Shown: positions 57,301 through 63,639 of the stretch, piece after piece | How positions within the stretch are numbered: the first letter of the stretch is position 1 | How the letters are laid out: each line of letters opens with the position of its first letter | Origin: Siphonodentalium dalli | Lineage: Eukaryota > Mollusca > Scaphopoda > Gadilida > Siphonodentaliidae | Direction of reading: 5' to 3' | NCBI GenBank assembly: GCA_032622095.1 | Contig: CP136064.1 | Location: 49,050,073-49,114,072 of the forward strand | Length of the DNA: 64,000 bases | Made by a program: the position numbers and the translations under genes | Notes under the pieces: model-generated | What the model saw: the letters and a program-made list of their open reading frames with translations, nothing else | Databases searched by the model: none | What the model was told of the DNA's origin: nothing

Positions 57301-60052
57301 GCTGCTTATATTGGTATCGTGTGAAGATATAGATGGAACCACACAATTGTGTGTGAACTGGTTAACGTTATTGCACGCGTTTGTTGCGACGCGACGCGAT
57401 GGTAAAACGAGAACCGTTTAGGTTCGAGTTTTACCTCGTATCACGACAAACGCGTGCAATAACGTAAAGATACGGGCGGCGTTGGCGGAGGGTATGCTGT
57501 TAAAATATTCACCTCCGTCAAAATCCACCATAAACAGAAAGAATACTAAAATATAGACATACCTTGTTCTTATACCAATCAGAAATATGGCATAAACAGT
57601 ATGTTATTGTCAATTTTCCCCCTTTATTATGTAAACAAAAGCAAAAAAACGTTACGTTTCCTGGCTTTTGTTTAGATCCGGATATGGTAACATAAAGAGC
57701 GTTATTTGTTACTGTTTTCCTGATATGGAAATACTAAAGAGCGTTTATATAAATGTTTTGTGATTAACCAATAGAATTGCGCTGTGTTATGTAAACAGAA
57801 GCACAACTTCTGTAACACGAGCAGGCTCTTGTTTACGTACACCATCGTACGTCTTGACGACAATATACTATTTACGCGCTGATTATGTTTGGCATATGAG
57901 CGGAACTGTATATATGTTGGTGTTCCTTCTGTTGATGGCGATTTGAACAAATATAAATATTTCTGCAACGAACGCCGCCCGTACCTTTAACATGTTCACA
58001 CAACTGTGTTGTTCTGTGTATTTCACACTCTGAAGATTGTAGCTTGAATACACTGAAATTTATGTCGTGTGCTCTATGTAGACTATACCTCAAAATTTAG
58101 TGAAGAAATTTGTATTGTTCAAGGACAATAAAAATAAATTAATTTAACTTTTGAAATCTGTTGAAATCTGTATTTTTATGTATTTCGCGAAAATAAAGAA
58201 TGGGTATGCAATAAAAAGTATTACTAGTAAGAATCCCATCATAAGAAGCTCGTGGGACGTGTTTTATTATAGTACTCAAAACTCTACCGTCTTGTATTAC
58301 TATGTGTAGACGTTTGATAGTATTGGCCCCAGTCAAATATGTATTAACAATTATAACCAAACCTGATATTGCCTCAGAAAAAGTAAACATGCTCAATTTA
58401 AAACATTTAGTACCTTTTTTATCGACATTATAGCTATTGTTCTGTGTCTATATATAATACATCTAGACCCAATAGCTTGTCTAACTATCCCTAATATTTG
58501 CGTGTTAATATTTGCATGTTATGTTCGATGTGCTGTCATGTGACATCTATAATTTTACCATTATTTTGTCATTACATATATACTTGTAACACAACAAAAA
58601 AAATTCCAAGGTTACCATTTGTTTGTCATAAAATAAATACTTTTAAAACAAAAAAATAACCAAGATTGCCAGTCAACTGCAAAATCTCGATCGGTTCTGA
58701 AGTTGCGTGTAGAATTCGTCTACTGGCTATGCATGTGGTACACAGATAGCCGTACAACACTAATTATTTAGTTGATCGCGGCAAGTATGTAGATAGTGCA
58801 TACATAAGACTGACACTTACTGTGGAGCTGACATTAACTCTCTATATACCAAAGCATCATTGACGAGTAGTTCCTTTATAGGAAATGTTCAGATAATACA
58901 TTAACCCTTTACCCAACAAACCGGCCAAAACCGGCCAAATAAAGCTTCAACAGCCTAAAATATCTTCGGTCTGTCTCAATAGAACCATACAAATATGGAT
59001 ATCATTGGAACCGGCTCCTTGACCACATTGTGATAGTTACAGTTATGCCCTGTGCCAATGCATTCTCTTATATATGCGAGCCGACCATAGGTCGCCTCGC
59101 ATATATAAGAGAATGCATTGGCCTAAAAAAAAATCTTTTTTTAACACTTTTTACCATTTTTTCTTACATTCTTTAACAATTTTATAATTTTTAATGTGTT
59201 AAGCCAATGCATTCTCTTATATATGCGAGGCGACCTATGGTCGACTCGCATATATAAGAGAATGCATTGGCACAGGGCCCTTCTGTTGGGTAAAGGGTTA
59301 AACAAACGACCATCGCTCGTTTGTTGAACTTATCTAAACATTTCCCTCAATAAATAGGACTCCTTCTATGCTTTTATTCATCTGTCGTCTGCGTATATAC
59401 ATGTGCATCCCTGCAATTCAATAATAGACTATTCTGATGTACACTTTTTAACTGGCTGGGATAATCCAATTAGTTTAAGAAAGGGTTAAGGATAGTCGAA
59501 TGAGTGAACCCAGACTATTGAACCGCTATACCATGGAATCTCATTACTTTCAAAACGTATTACGTCATTGCCAGCCAACCGCAAATCGCGTCAAGACTTT
59601 TGAACCGAAGCCAATCAGAATAAAGTGGATTTTTAGTACAAAGCGTGGCCGGTGATATCATACTCCGAGGAAAGCCTGTACAGTGGTGGTGATACGAAGG
59701 ATATTGGAATGTTTCAGATCATCGAACGCGTGCGTAACATGTGTTCACTCAGACTGAGTCGTGTGTTACTTGCTTCAATCGGGATTTCGACCTTGTTAGT
59801 AGCAAGTGAAATACTAGTTTGAAACATTAACTATATGCTCAATAAGTGCAGCGCAGATATGCCTATATTGTTTGTTAGATTGTTGAGAAATAACCGGAGT
59901 GGTAGATCTGTGTCGATGCATTGTTGGTGTCGCTGTTCATGAGTTTCGCCACGTACTGACCTGTTTTCTCCATAACCATACGATTCATACTTTCCTTTTA
60001 ATGCATTGTTTTTCCTTTTCATCAGCTGACGATTTTCTTCTGCGAACCATGA
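33262..60052 (+). CDS. Pif/BMSP-like shell-matrix protein (VWA, silk-like repeats, chitin-binding, LamG), 10 coding exons
   Basis: Join of 33262-33340, 34790-35350, 44858-46717, 48297-48497, 49666-49860, 52218-52379, 53368-53693, 56142-56241, 57117-57196 and 60026-60052: 3591 nt, 1196 residues plus stop. All introns are GT-AG. Phases are 1,1,1,1,1,1,0,1,0, consistent across every junction. Order: signal peptide (1-18), VWA (27-190), Q/G/S/T/N repeats (214-833), two six-cysteine CBM14 domains (834-965), a four-cysteine chitin-binding-like segment (966-1019), and a LamG-like domain (1020-1196). VWA-chitin-binding-LamG is the architecture of mollusc Pif and related shell framework proteins, which are secreted, bind chitin and organise calcium carbonate. 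Such a role is inferred here. No Pif80-like acidic second half is seen. TATA box and promoter are not identified. The terminal exon choice is the least certain part. Confidence 0.88.
34029..34696. mobile_element. TIR element with TACCTTACTCGTATTT ends, intron 1 copy
   Basis: The left TACCTTACTCGTATTTAAAT, continuing TCGCGCAGTACTATTTTTCGC, is mirrored by the right GCGAAAAATAGTACTGCACG ... ACGAGTATGATA. ~668 bp, with extra internal TGCGCGAATT hairpins. A second copy is at 62498-63092. Flanking TA may be the target site. No ORF. Confidence 0.75.
34790..35350 (+). CDS. Exon 2: von Willebrand factor A domain
   Basis: Follows GCTTTTCAG and ends GGAG|GTAAGG. Encodes DCAASVAFLADGSSQ through ADFVGSSNAAGGALRDM and GDYLIVVSDG to CECGPQLSDVIRPC, a full VWA fold of ~165 residues. 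The metal-ion site is partly altered: the DxSxS loop reads DGSSQ, the usual Thr position is SSN, while the distal Asp of VVSDG is kept. Metal binding may therefore be weakened. Flanking cysteines probably close the domain. A short acidic linker (DEPEAERPQ) leads to exon 3. Confidence 0.92.
36149..36367 (-). CDS. Candidate antisense small ORF within intron 2
   Basis: 72 codons: MSAGSQEINSSRHEAMPVDN, HFRRRQHSLSFRNGPKLQPG, RRYEYLNRKY. Base composition is less AT-rich than the surrounding intron, and the residue usage (R, S, N, Q rich with few low-complexity runs) looks like protein. No family recognised and no splice context proven. Could be a small retrocopy or chance. Confidence 0.25.
   Translation of the reverse strand: MSAGSQEINSSRHEAMPVDNSHFRRRQHSLSFRNGPKLQPGSKLINRSYSAKRFAHNMLDLERRYEYLNRKY
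36947..37152. repeat. 58/64-bp minisatellite, short array (~3.5 copies)
   Basis: Units GACGGGTAATCATTCGCACG followed by GATCGAGACATGTTATTTGA and CTTCCTTATCATGTGCTAT. The same unit as the large array at 43163-44490, 6 kb away in the same intron. Confidence 0.85.
37916..38401 (-). mobile_element. TTAA-type MITE, family 1, intron 2 copy
   Basis: TTAA at 37912-37915 and 38402-38405. Ends AGGGACGAGGGGGCTTAG and CCAAGGCCTTCCGTACCT are inverted. The interior shares TTATGCTTTGTCAAACAA, AAGAACGCTCTTTATGTTTA and GACAGGTGGAAATATG blocks with the 24305 copy. 486 bp. Confidence 0.85.
38724..38940. repeat. Short tandem repeats of AGTTTAACGACATTTTTCGG
   Basis: Five to six copies of (A)GTTTAACGACATTTTTCGGTCTTTA, separated in part by AATATCTCAAGATATAGGGG and ATTTGGATCTCT. 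Leads directly into the ~487-bp satellite. Confidence 0.75.
39001..41425. repeat. ~487-bp satellite, 5 copies
   Basis: Reference point GAACAGTCTTCCTTGATTAA recurs at 39024, 39523, 40010, 40496 and 40980. The first spacing is 499 and the rest are 484-487 bp. Internal marker CCCGAATCGAGATGTAAATA. Units are nearly identical apart from small indels (a CATCGAGTCGATGG insertion in unit 1, and a deletion near 41285 in the last). Non-coding. Confidence 0.93.
41426..43162. other. No gene; intronic spacer
   Basis: Intron 2 sequence with a 70-codon unrecognised frame at 41981-42193. AT-rich, no exon-like sequence matching the gene. Confidence 0.4.
43163..44490. repeat. 58/64-bp minisatellite, ~22 copies
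   Basis: GACGGGTAATCATTCGCACG followed by GATCGAGACATGTTATTTGA and CTTCCTTATCGTGTGCTAT. Units of 58 bp alternate with 64-bp units that carry an extra TATATA before the next GACGGG. Near-identical copies suggest recent expansion. Ends 368 bp before exon 3. Confidence 0.95.
44858..46717 (+). CDS. Exon 3: Q/G/S/T/N-rich silk-like repeat domain (620 residues)
   Basis: Follows TCGTTTCAG, ends GGAG|GTAATT, open throughout in phase 1. The first ~110 residues carry five copies of a Q-[ST]-[PQ]-S-G-R-P-x-S-G motif. The rest is ~12 repeats of about 30-44 residues built from GGSTQQGSSTSWGQ and SGSQTNNGYPYRPN, with PYKPN, PYRPN and finally PYYPNN variants. There are no cysteines and very few charged or large aliphatic residues, so the region is expected to be disordered. 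Such repetitive low-complexity domains are common in shell-matrix and silk proteins. The exon ends PNLPIGVEVLPGG. Copy number probably varies between alleles (inference). Confidence 0.9.
46815..47115. mobile_element. TTAA-type MITE, family 3 (hairpin core), intron 3
   Basis: TTAA at 46811-46814 and 47116-47119. Ends CCCTTTACCCAACAGA and TTTTTTGGGTAAAGGG. The core (46845-46975) is a long palindrome of CCAATGCATTCTCTTATATA plus TGCGAG and its complement. Starts 94 bp after exon 3. Confidence 0.85.
47120..47376. mobile_element. TTAA-type MITE, family 2, intron 3
   Basis: Shares the TTAA at 47116-47119 with the preceding element and has its own at 47377-47380. Ends CTCTTTCTTTACTAAATAC and ATTTAGTAAAGAAATGG. 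Internal inverted pair TGTTCAGACAATAAG / TTATTATCTGAACA. Confidence 0.85.
47418..48010. mobile_element. TIR element, family H, complete copy
   Basis: ~105-bp inverted ends: GATTGTTCCTAGATCATGCC ... GTACAAAACCTTGGAACTTT at left, and AAAGTTCCAAGGTTTTGTAC ... GGCACGATCTAGATTGTTCC at right. Two internal direct segments around AGCGACGCTAAGCAAAATC lie in opposite orientation. No ORF. Confidence 0.8.
48297..48497 (+). CDS. Exon 4: chitin-binding peritrophin-A (CBM14) domain 1
   Basis: Acceptor TTTGCAG, donor GCTG|GTACGT. Six cysteines at C-x14-C-x5-C-x15-C-x12-C-x7-C fit the CBM14 pattern. Aromatic and polar signature: CKWVNGVGYNPHPERCDKY, then FWSQVKLAC. Predicted to bind chitin in the organic framework. 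Confidence 0.9.
49347..49611. mobile_element. TTAA-type MITE, family 4, upstream of exon 5
   Basis: TTAA at 49343-49346 and 49612-49615. Ends CCCTTCGCGATGAC and CAGTCATCGGAGGG. Three copies of the TTCTCTTATATATGCGAG motif, direct and inverted, in the core. Ends 54 bp before exon 5. Confidence 0.8.
49666..49860 (+). CDS. Exon 5: chitin-binding peritrophin-A (CBM14) domain 2
   Basis: Acceptor TTCCCCAG. The donor TCAG|GTGGCA is weaker than the others. Cysteines at C-x12-C-x5-C-x10-C-x12-C-x5-C, with an extra adjacent cysteine (QCCQPGYGF), again CBM14-like: DPCRNNVQAYGAPDECQRYY and FDGRSGQC. A MITE ends 55 bp upstream of the exon. Confidence 0.88.
50655..50769. repeat. Palindrome with CAGGCCCCTGGG arms
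   Basis: Arms CAGGCCCCTGGGAAAAATTA ... GACTATACCA and the complement meeting at CACTG. The 92-bp core (50664-50755) is nearly perfect. It sits next to an (AT)n run (50767-50792). Confidence 0.8.
50793..52160. repeat. ~425-bp direct repeats flanking a family-H fragment, with inverted tail
   Basis: TACTAAGTGTTGTCATCACT ... CTTGTATGTAAAACCC occurs at about 50797-51220 and 51650-52070, differing at few bases. Between lies a truncated family-H element (51242-51600, ending TAGCCAGAGTGGAGATTCAT). After the second copy, 52075-52155 is an inverted version of its last ~90 bp (ACAAGTTATGTCCAATTACC ... GTTAATCCTTA), making a hairpin. No coding capacity. Confidence 0.75.
52218..52379 (+). CDS. Exon 6: four-cysteine chitin-binding-like segment
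   Basis: Acceptor ATTTGTAG, donor GGAG|GTATGT. Encodes TCNYQPDNDPRYFLQYDP, YRVKCGKGTIFSYEKCTC. The C...CxxGTxF...CxC layout resembles CBM14 but lacks two of the six cysteines, suggesting a diverged or half domain. Fifty-four residues in a symmetric phase-1 exon. Confidence 0.82.
52409..52587. mobile_element. TTAA-type MITE, family 4, just after exon 6
   Basis: TTAA at 52405-52408 and 52588-52591. Ends CCCTTTCGC and TTTTGAAAGGG. The interior carries ATATGCGAG-type hairpin motifs. Begins 30 bp after exon 6. Confidence 0.8.
53368..53693 (+). CDS. Exon 7: LamG-like domain, N-terminal part
   Basis: Acceptor CGTATAG, donor CGCC|GTAAGT, entering phase 1 and leaving phase 0. Encodes ACEPETDVDFNTLTDRTGIT, VQLGGNFNQGSRLILYKYAH, VVIIRIRFTVGGQGGQMAVL, NGDCGETASVAILAGSG. 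Alternating hydrophobic strands match a concanavalin/laminin-G beta sandwich. Confidence 0.85.
53999..54477. mobile_element. TTAA-type MITE, family 5, intron 7
   Basis: TTAA at 53995-53998 and 54478-54481. Ends AGGTACTCAATCCATAAA and TCGGATTGAGTACCT. Internal inverted arms AATATTTGATTCGAGTCGAG / CTCGACTCGAATCAAATATT. It is inserted within a TAGGTTCAATATGAAC-type repeat (53800-54540). Confidence 0.85.
54694..54935 (+). mobile_element. tRNA-derived SINE, copy 2 (intron 7)
   Basis: Head GCGGGGACCTCAGTGTCTCA, A-box-like GTCTCAGTCGGTAAGG, B box GGTTCAATTCTC (54768-54779). The body CCGATGGTCGGTGGTTTCGC, CAGCCAATGAAATCACT aligns with the copy at 27684. G-run at 54806-54816. Confidence 0.75.
54936..56141. 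other. Intron 7 remainder; no gene seen
   Basis: Contains a small tandem-like stretch with repeated CCGAAAG/CTCCGAAG units (55875-55985). It gives a 118-codon open frame (55724-56080) with internal repetition but no recognised domain. Confidence 0.4.
56142..56241 (+). CDS. Exon 8: LamG-like domain, middle
   Basis: Acceptor TATTGACAG, donor TACG|GTACGT. Encodes SGNVDAELRYIVKQDKGTLY then GTVNGQTQTAEAYG. Strand-turn-strand pattern typical of LamG (xLxxxVNGxxxxxE). Confidence 0.8.
56804..57047. mobile_element. TTAA-type MITE, family 2, upstream of exon 9
   Basis: TTAA at 56800-56803 and 57048-57051. Ends CCCATTATATACTAAATACT and AATTGTGTGTGGAAAGGG. The interior matches 47120-47376 (TTATTATCTGAACATTTCCC, ATGAACAATAGACCATTCC). 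Confidence 0.75.
57117..57196 (+). CDS. Exon 9: LamG-like domain, C-terminal part
   Basis: Acceptor CTTGTATAG, donor TGCG|GTATGT, phase 0 out. Encodes GLIEARECALQVGRGTGYSD then FVGTVSA. The GRGTGYxxFVGTV block is the LamG terminal strand region of Pif-type proteins. A family-2 MITE ends 70 bp upstream. Confidence 0.82.
57362..57463. repeat. Hairpin with ACGCGTTTGT arms
   Basis: AACGTTATTGCACGCGTTTG at left and CAAACGCGTGCAATAACGT at right, with inner arms TGGTAAAAC / GTTTTACC. Immediately adjacent to the MITE at 57468. Confidence 0.75.
57468..57986 (+). mobile_element. TTAA-type MITE, family 1, intron 9
   Basis: Ends AGATACGGGCGGCGTT and AACGCCGCCCGTACCT are inverted with one mismatch. Right TTAA at 57987-57990; the left site is GTAA. 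519 bp. The interior shares AAAGAGCGTT blocks with other family-1 copies. Confidence 0.85.
58838..59485. mobile_element. Nested TTAA MITEs: family 2 containing family 3
   Basis: Outer element: TTAA at 58834-58837 and 59486-59489, ends CTCTCTATATACC and TTTAAGAAAGGG. Inner element: TTAA at 58901-58904 and 59298-59301, ends CCCTTTACCCAACA and TGTTGGGTAAAGGG, core with two ATATATGCGAG palindromes. Removing the inner element and one TTAA restores family-2 continuity. Confidence 0.85.
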
Positions 60053-60240
60053 TGATGCCAATCGCCTATAACTATTGTGGAAATGATGGTAACATCAAGA
60101 AGAGAATTGTTTTAGAAAACTTTAGACAAGAAGGAATTAAGAAGAAGGACATCTTTCGTGGAACGAAACTGATTATCCATTTTTATTCGACTGTGATTTG
60201 TATTTTATTTTAAACGAATTCAATAAAGTTGTCAATATAC
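60026..60240 (+). CDS. Exon 10: last codons (60026-60052) and 3' untranslated region
   Basis: A long pyrimidine tract, TTTTTCCTTTTCATCAG, precedes a phase-0 exon that adds only LTIFFCEP before TGA at 60050-60052. GTVSA-LTIF gives the 'G-x-ISxLxIF' ending expected of LamG domains, and the cysteine can pair with an upstream one. AATAAA follows at 60222-60227. The 3' end at ~60240 is an estimate. Confidence 0.7.
60222..60227 (+). terminator. Poly(A) signal AATAAA
   Basis: Canonical hexamer 170 bp after the predicted stop codon of the shell-matrix gene, followed by a GTTGTCAATATACTGTTGTA (GT-containing) downstream element. Confidence 0.65.
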
Positions 60241-60299
60241 TGTTGTAAACATAATGAACTTAGTTTCTTCATCCGTTCACAAGAATGCCAACTGACGGT

Positions 60300-61600
60300 A
60301 TGTTATTTTTTCTTCATTGATTTGAACTCAAACAGAGGATTGTGATCTGATGCTCTTCACGACATTTCCAAAGGAGGGTACGGAATGACTCATACGGATA
60401 CGAAATTCTCACGACCAGAGGTTACGAGATTACCAAATCGGGTAGGAGATGGTATAGGGTACGATATTGCTGGGATAAGAAATGACTACCCACAAAAGAA
60501 ATTTAACAGCGATAATATAATACCCAATCTGCAATGTTGGGCCTATATGTTCTTGATTAAATCTAGCTTTTTTCCCCAGTCAGTTACAATGAGGGTGTCA
60601 TTTCCCCACACCCCGCCCCCCCACCCTCTTTTTTTTTTGGTACACGGGATTCGGGCCATTTTCAGGCGGTACGCGAGATTCATGACCCGCTGTTAACAGG
60701 TATCCAGCATTCATACCCCTGTGTTAAGTGGTATTCGGGATTCAAGAACACAATTTGTGGTACGCGACTTTGGTGGCGACAAATTGGGTATTTGATTTAA
60801 ATCTAGAGTCTATTATAAGAGTTGTGTCAGTTACGATTCATTTTGGCTTGATCTAGCCAAATTTCAAATGAATATGGACAGTTTGATATCTGTTAGCTCA
60901 ATTTTGATAATGGTTTCAAAGTGGCCACCAAGATGTGGCTTACAATCGGAAATCTTTGTTTAACTAAATGTTCACAAATTACCCTCAGTTATGGAATGCG
61001 ACGCGATGCCACATTGGATCCAATAACATATGCACCAAACTAAATCTTCATTCCGAAATGAATTATGTTTGAATGAGGTATAATAAAGAGAGTTATCTTC
61101 TTGGTGAATAAAAAAAGACCATGGCATATCCTGTAAGACAGATAATATACTAATAATAATTTGAAGCAAAACAGGTCTGTCCTGTGAATGGACCTCTCTC
61201 TATACACATGTATATCAATCATGAATCAATGAAGGAACGAATTTTCAAAGCTGTTTGGTCTATTCAAATAAAAAAGGTTTATAAACACTTGCGTCTCCAA
61301 GTTGGACAGATAAACTCTTTTGTGGTAAATCAACCAATCCTTCAAAGATTTGTTTCTTTCGACCATTTGCAGCATATATGTTCTCTCGGCTGTGTTGATC
61401 TGCAGCGCTCATGATAACTTATGTCATTAAGATCATCACACCGACTCTATGCAATTAAGCGAAATTTAATGTATGTTTGTCCGTTATGCTGCAAAACTCC
61501 AAAGAGTCGCCAAAAAAACAATCGTTGGCCTTGGTGTTGCATGCACATAAATGTACTGTGAACTCTTCAAATATAATAGCGATATGGTTGGCGATTTTTG
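60300..61600. other. Downstream of the gene; nothing firm
   Basis: A 103-codon frame at 60385-60696 includes a C/T-rich stretch and looks like chance. No gene is supported. An alternative terminal exon at 60338 was considered and rejected. Confidence 0.35.
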
Positions 61601-61610
61601 TTTGTACATT

Positions 61611-61660
61611 CACAATTTAATGCCCCATGCAATGTGCGTAGCATGAGGCATTAAATTGTG
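61611..61660. repeat. 50-bp hairpin
   Basis: CACAATTTAATGCCCCATGC and GCATGAGGCATTAAATTGTG are inverted with one mismatch, loop AATGTGCGTA. Confidence 0.7.
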
Positions 61661-62048
61661 ACTGGAAAACCACAAAATATATCAGACAACCGGAGAGTCA
61701 TGCTACCATCTGTCATTGGTTGTTATGAAAGAAATAAAAAGTCAGCCGTCAGGAAGTATCCTGCATTGTTGTTTACAAGTATGTTTATCTGCATGTCATC
61801 ATGTTATTTGTATCAATATATAGTTACCGAAGGCCAAAGGCTGAAGCTCTTGAAAGAACTGGTTCATTTAATCAGTCAACCCCCAGAGACCACCGTAGCC
61901 TGCGTCATTTAAACTCTACTTTATCACAGAAACTGTCATGCAACTCAACTGCTCGTATTATGTTTACGATGAAACAAATTACTGAGAAATTGATTTAGTT
62001 CTACAAAGGTTGTCATCTATTTTGATTATCCCGACTTTAATGTTAAAA

Positions 62049-62361
62049 GTACGAAAGAGAGCCGCCAAACGAATTCCAGGAATGAAAGGACTGAAGTATG
62101 AAGAAAGATTAAAACAGTTATAACTATCAACTTTCTCGTGCAGTATACAAAGAAGGTGACAAAAAACGAAACCAAATGAGATAAGAGAGAACACGGAAGA
62201 TGACATAACTACACAATCTACCACCAATCACACAATGGCAAACAAAGAACCAACCCTTTCAGAATTGTAAACACCTGGAATGACCTGCCATCATATGTAG
62301 TTAATGCAGACACTGTAAATTAATTTAAAACCAATTTAGATAAATTTATCGAAAGAACTTA
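62049..62361 (+). pseudogene. LINE ORF2 3' tail (jockey/CR1-like)
   Basis: VRKRAAKRIPGMKGLKYEER then, after stops and frame change, NPFRIVNTWNDLPSYVVNAD and FKTNLDKFIE. 'R-A-x-K-x-IPGxxxLxYEERL...VxNxWNxLPxxVVxAxxVxxFKxxLDKF' is the conserved extreme C-terminus of many animal non-LTR ORF2 proteins. Two internal stops; upstream catalytic part absent (5'-truncated insertion). Confidence 0.8.
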
Positions 62362-62497
62362 GAAAAATATACATTTACGATGGATCAATCAGGGAGGAAA
62401 TGTTATAGCATGATTGATATCCATAGGAGGCTGCCACAATGTACTCGGTAAATAGGATTCAATTTGATTGACACTCGGTGTTTAATTTGAACCCAAT

Positions 62498-63092
62498 TAC
62501 CTTACTCGTATTTAAATTCGCGCAGTACTATTTTTCGCTGTTTTGAATTCGCGCACCCGGTTGCGCGAATTCAAACTGACAAAAATATTTTTCGTAAAAA
62601 TCTTGTTTCAGTTCTTAATTATCCCTGAAGATACATGTAATAATTTTGTTGTGAATACGGGTGCTTATTATGTATGGTCCAAATAAGCATTATGGTATTT
62701 AATAAATATTTATGTACATCATGGGTGTATTTTAAATGTATAACTACATGTAACAGATATGCTGTTTGACCACAGTGTCAACACAGGGATGTGAATACGG
62801 GGACATGCTTTCGTGCACCTTCAGTCTGGAAGCATTTCAACGTCAAAGATCTAACCGCAATTCATTGCTTTGCAATTTACATATGATTAATGGCGTTGAG
62901 ATGTATTGGTTGCCCATATATGTAAATATAGGTGTTTATTATCTGAAAATACCTCTTATTTCCCTATTGTTTGGTATAAACTTATGAGTCGTACTATTTT
63001 TCGCTCAGTTTTAAATTCGCGCACCAACCAGCACAAACAGGTGCGCGAAAAATAATACTGCGCGAATTTACTACTGAAATACGAGTAAGGTA
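62498..63092. mobile_element. TIR element with TACCTTACTCGTATTT ends, second copy
   Basis: Left TACCTTACTCGTATTTAAAT and right AATACGAGTAAGGTA are inverted. Inner blocks TTCGCGCAGTACTATTTTTC and GAAAAATAATACTGCGCGAA pair too. Same family as 34029-34696. The 73-codon frame at 62766-62987 lies within it and is not recognised. Confidence 0.8.
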
Positions 63093-63639
63093 GTGTGGCT
63101 ACAATCGACTTCTCTACGATGTGTGCCTTTATATATTTGTGTCGCAAAGATTAATTAATTTGGTACATATCCAATGTACTGAGTCATTTATTTAACTTTA
63201 GTGAAAATTACGAATTACCATTTTCGGGGTTAAGCCGCCAACCTGATGATGGCCATCTTTGAAACCACCATCGAACATTGAGCTCAATGATACATAGTTT
63301 AGTCCAACAAACATACCATTTTCTTAAACCCACGGGGCTGACACCCTTATAACAATAATTTCGGCCATTATGACAACCATCTTTGTTTTAACCAGATGTG
63401 TTGGTAGATTATTATACAGGGACGTGGCTAGAGGGTATCCGTTGAGGGGTGTCCACCTTGATAATTCCAACTGCACCCCCCCCCCCCTTAAATCAGACCA
63501 GAGACAAGGTTTTGCATAATTCCATTTGCACTCTACCCGGTATGATAATATTCATATATTTTGAACCTGAAAATTGCACAAATCCTAACATCTAGTGGTA
63601 TAACTCCAGACAAATGCACACTATACTACGGGCAATAGA

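Noticed and set aside
60338-60388. Alternative last exon of the shell gene, reading DCDLMLFTTFPKEGTE then stop
   Set aside because: It fits phase 0, but the acceptor (AAACAGAG) has a poor pyrimidine tract and no nearby AATAAA. The exon at 60026 has a strong acceptor, a better LamG ending (LTIFFCEP) and a poly(A) signal. It remains the second choice.
60385-60696. 103-codon frame downstream of the shell gene
   Set aside because: Contains a C/T-rich run and no recognisable domain, with no splice or promoter context. Most likely chance.
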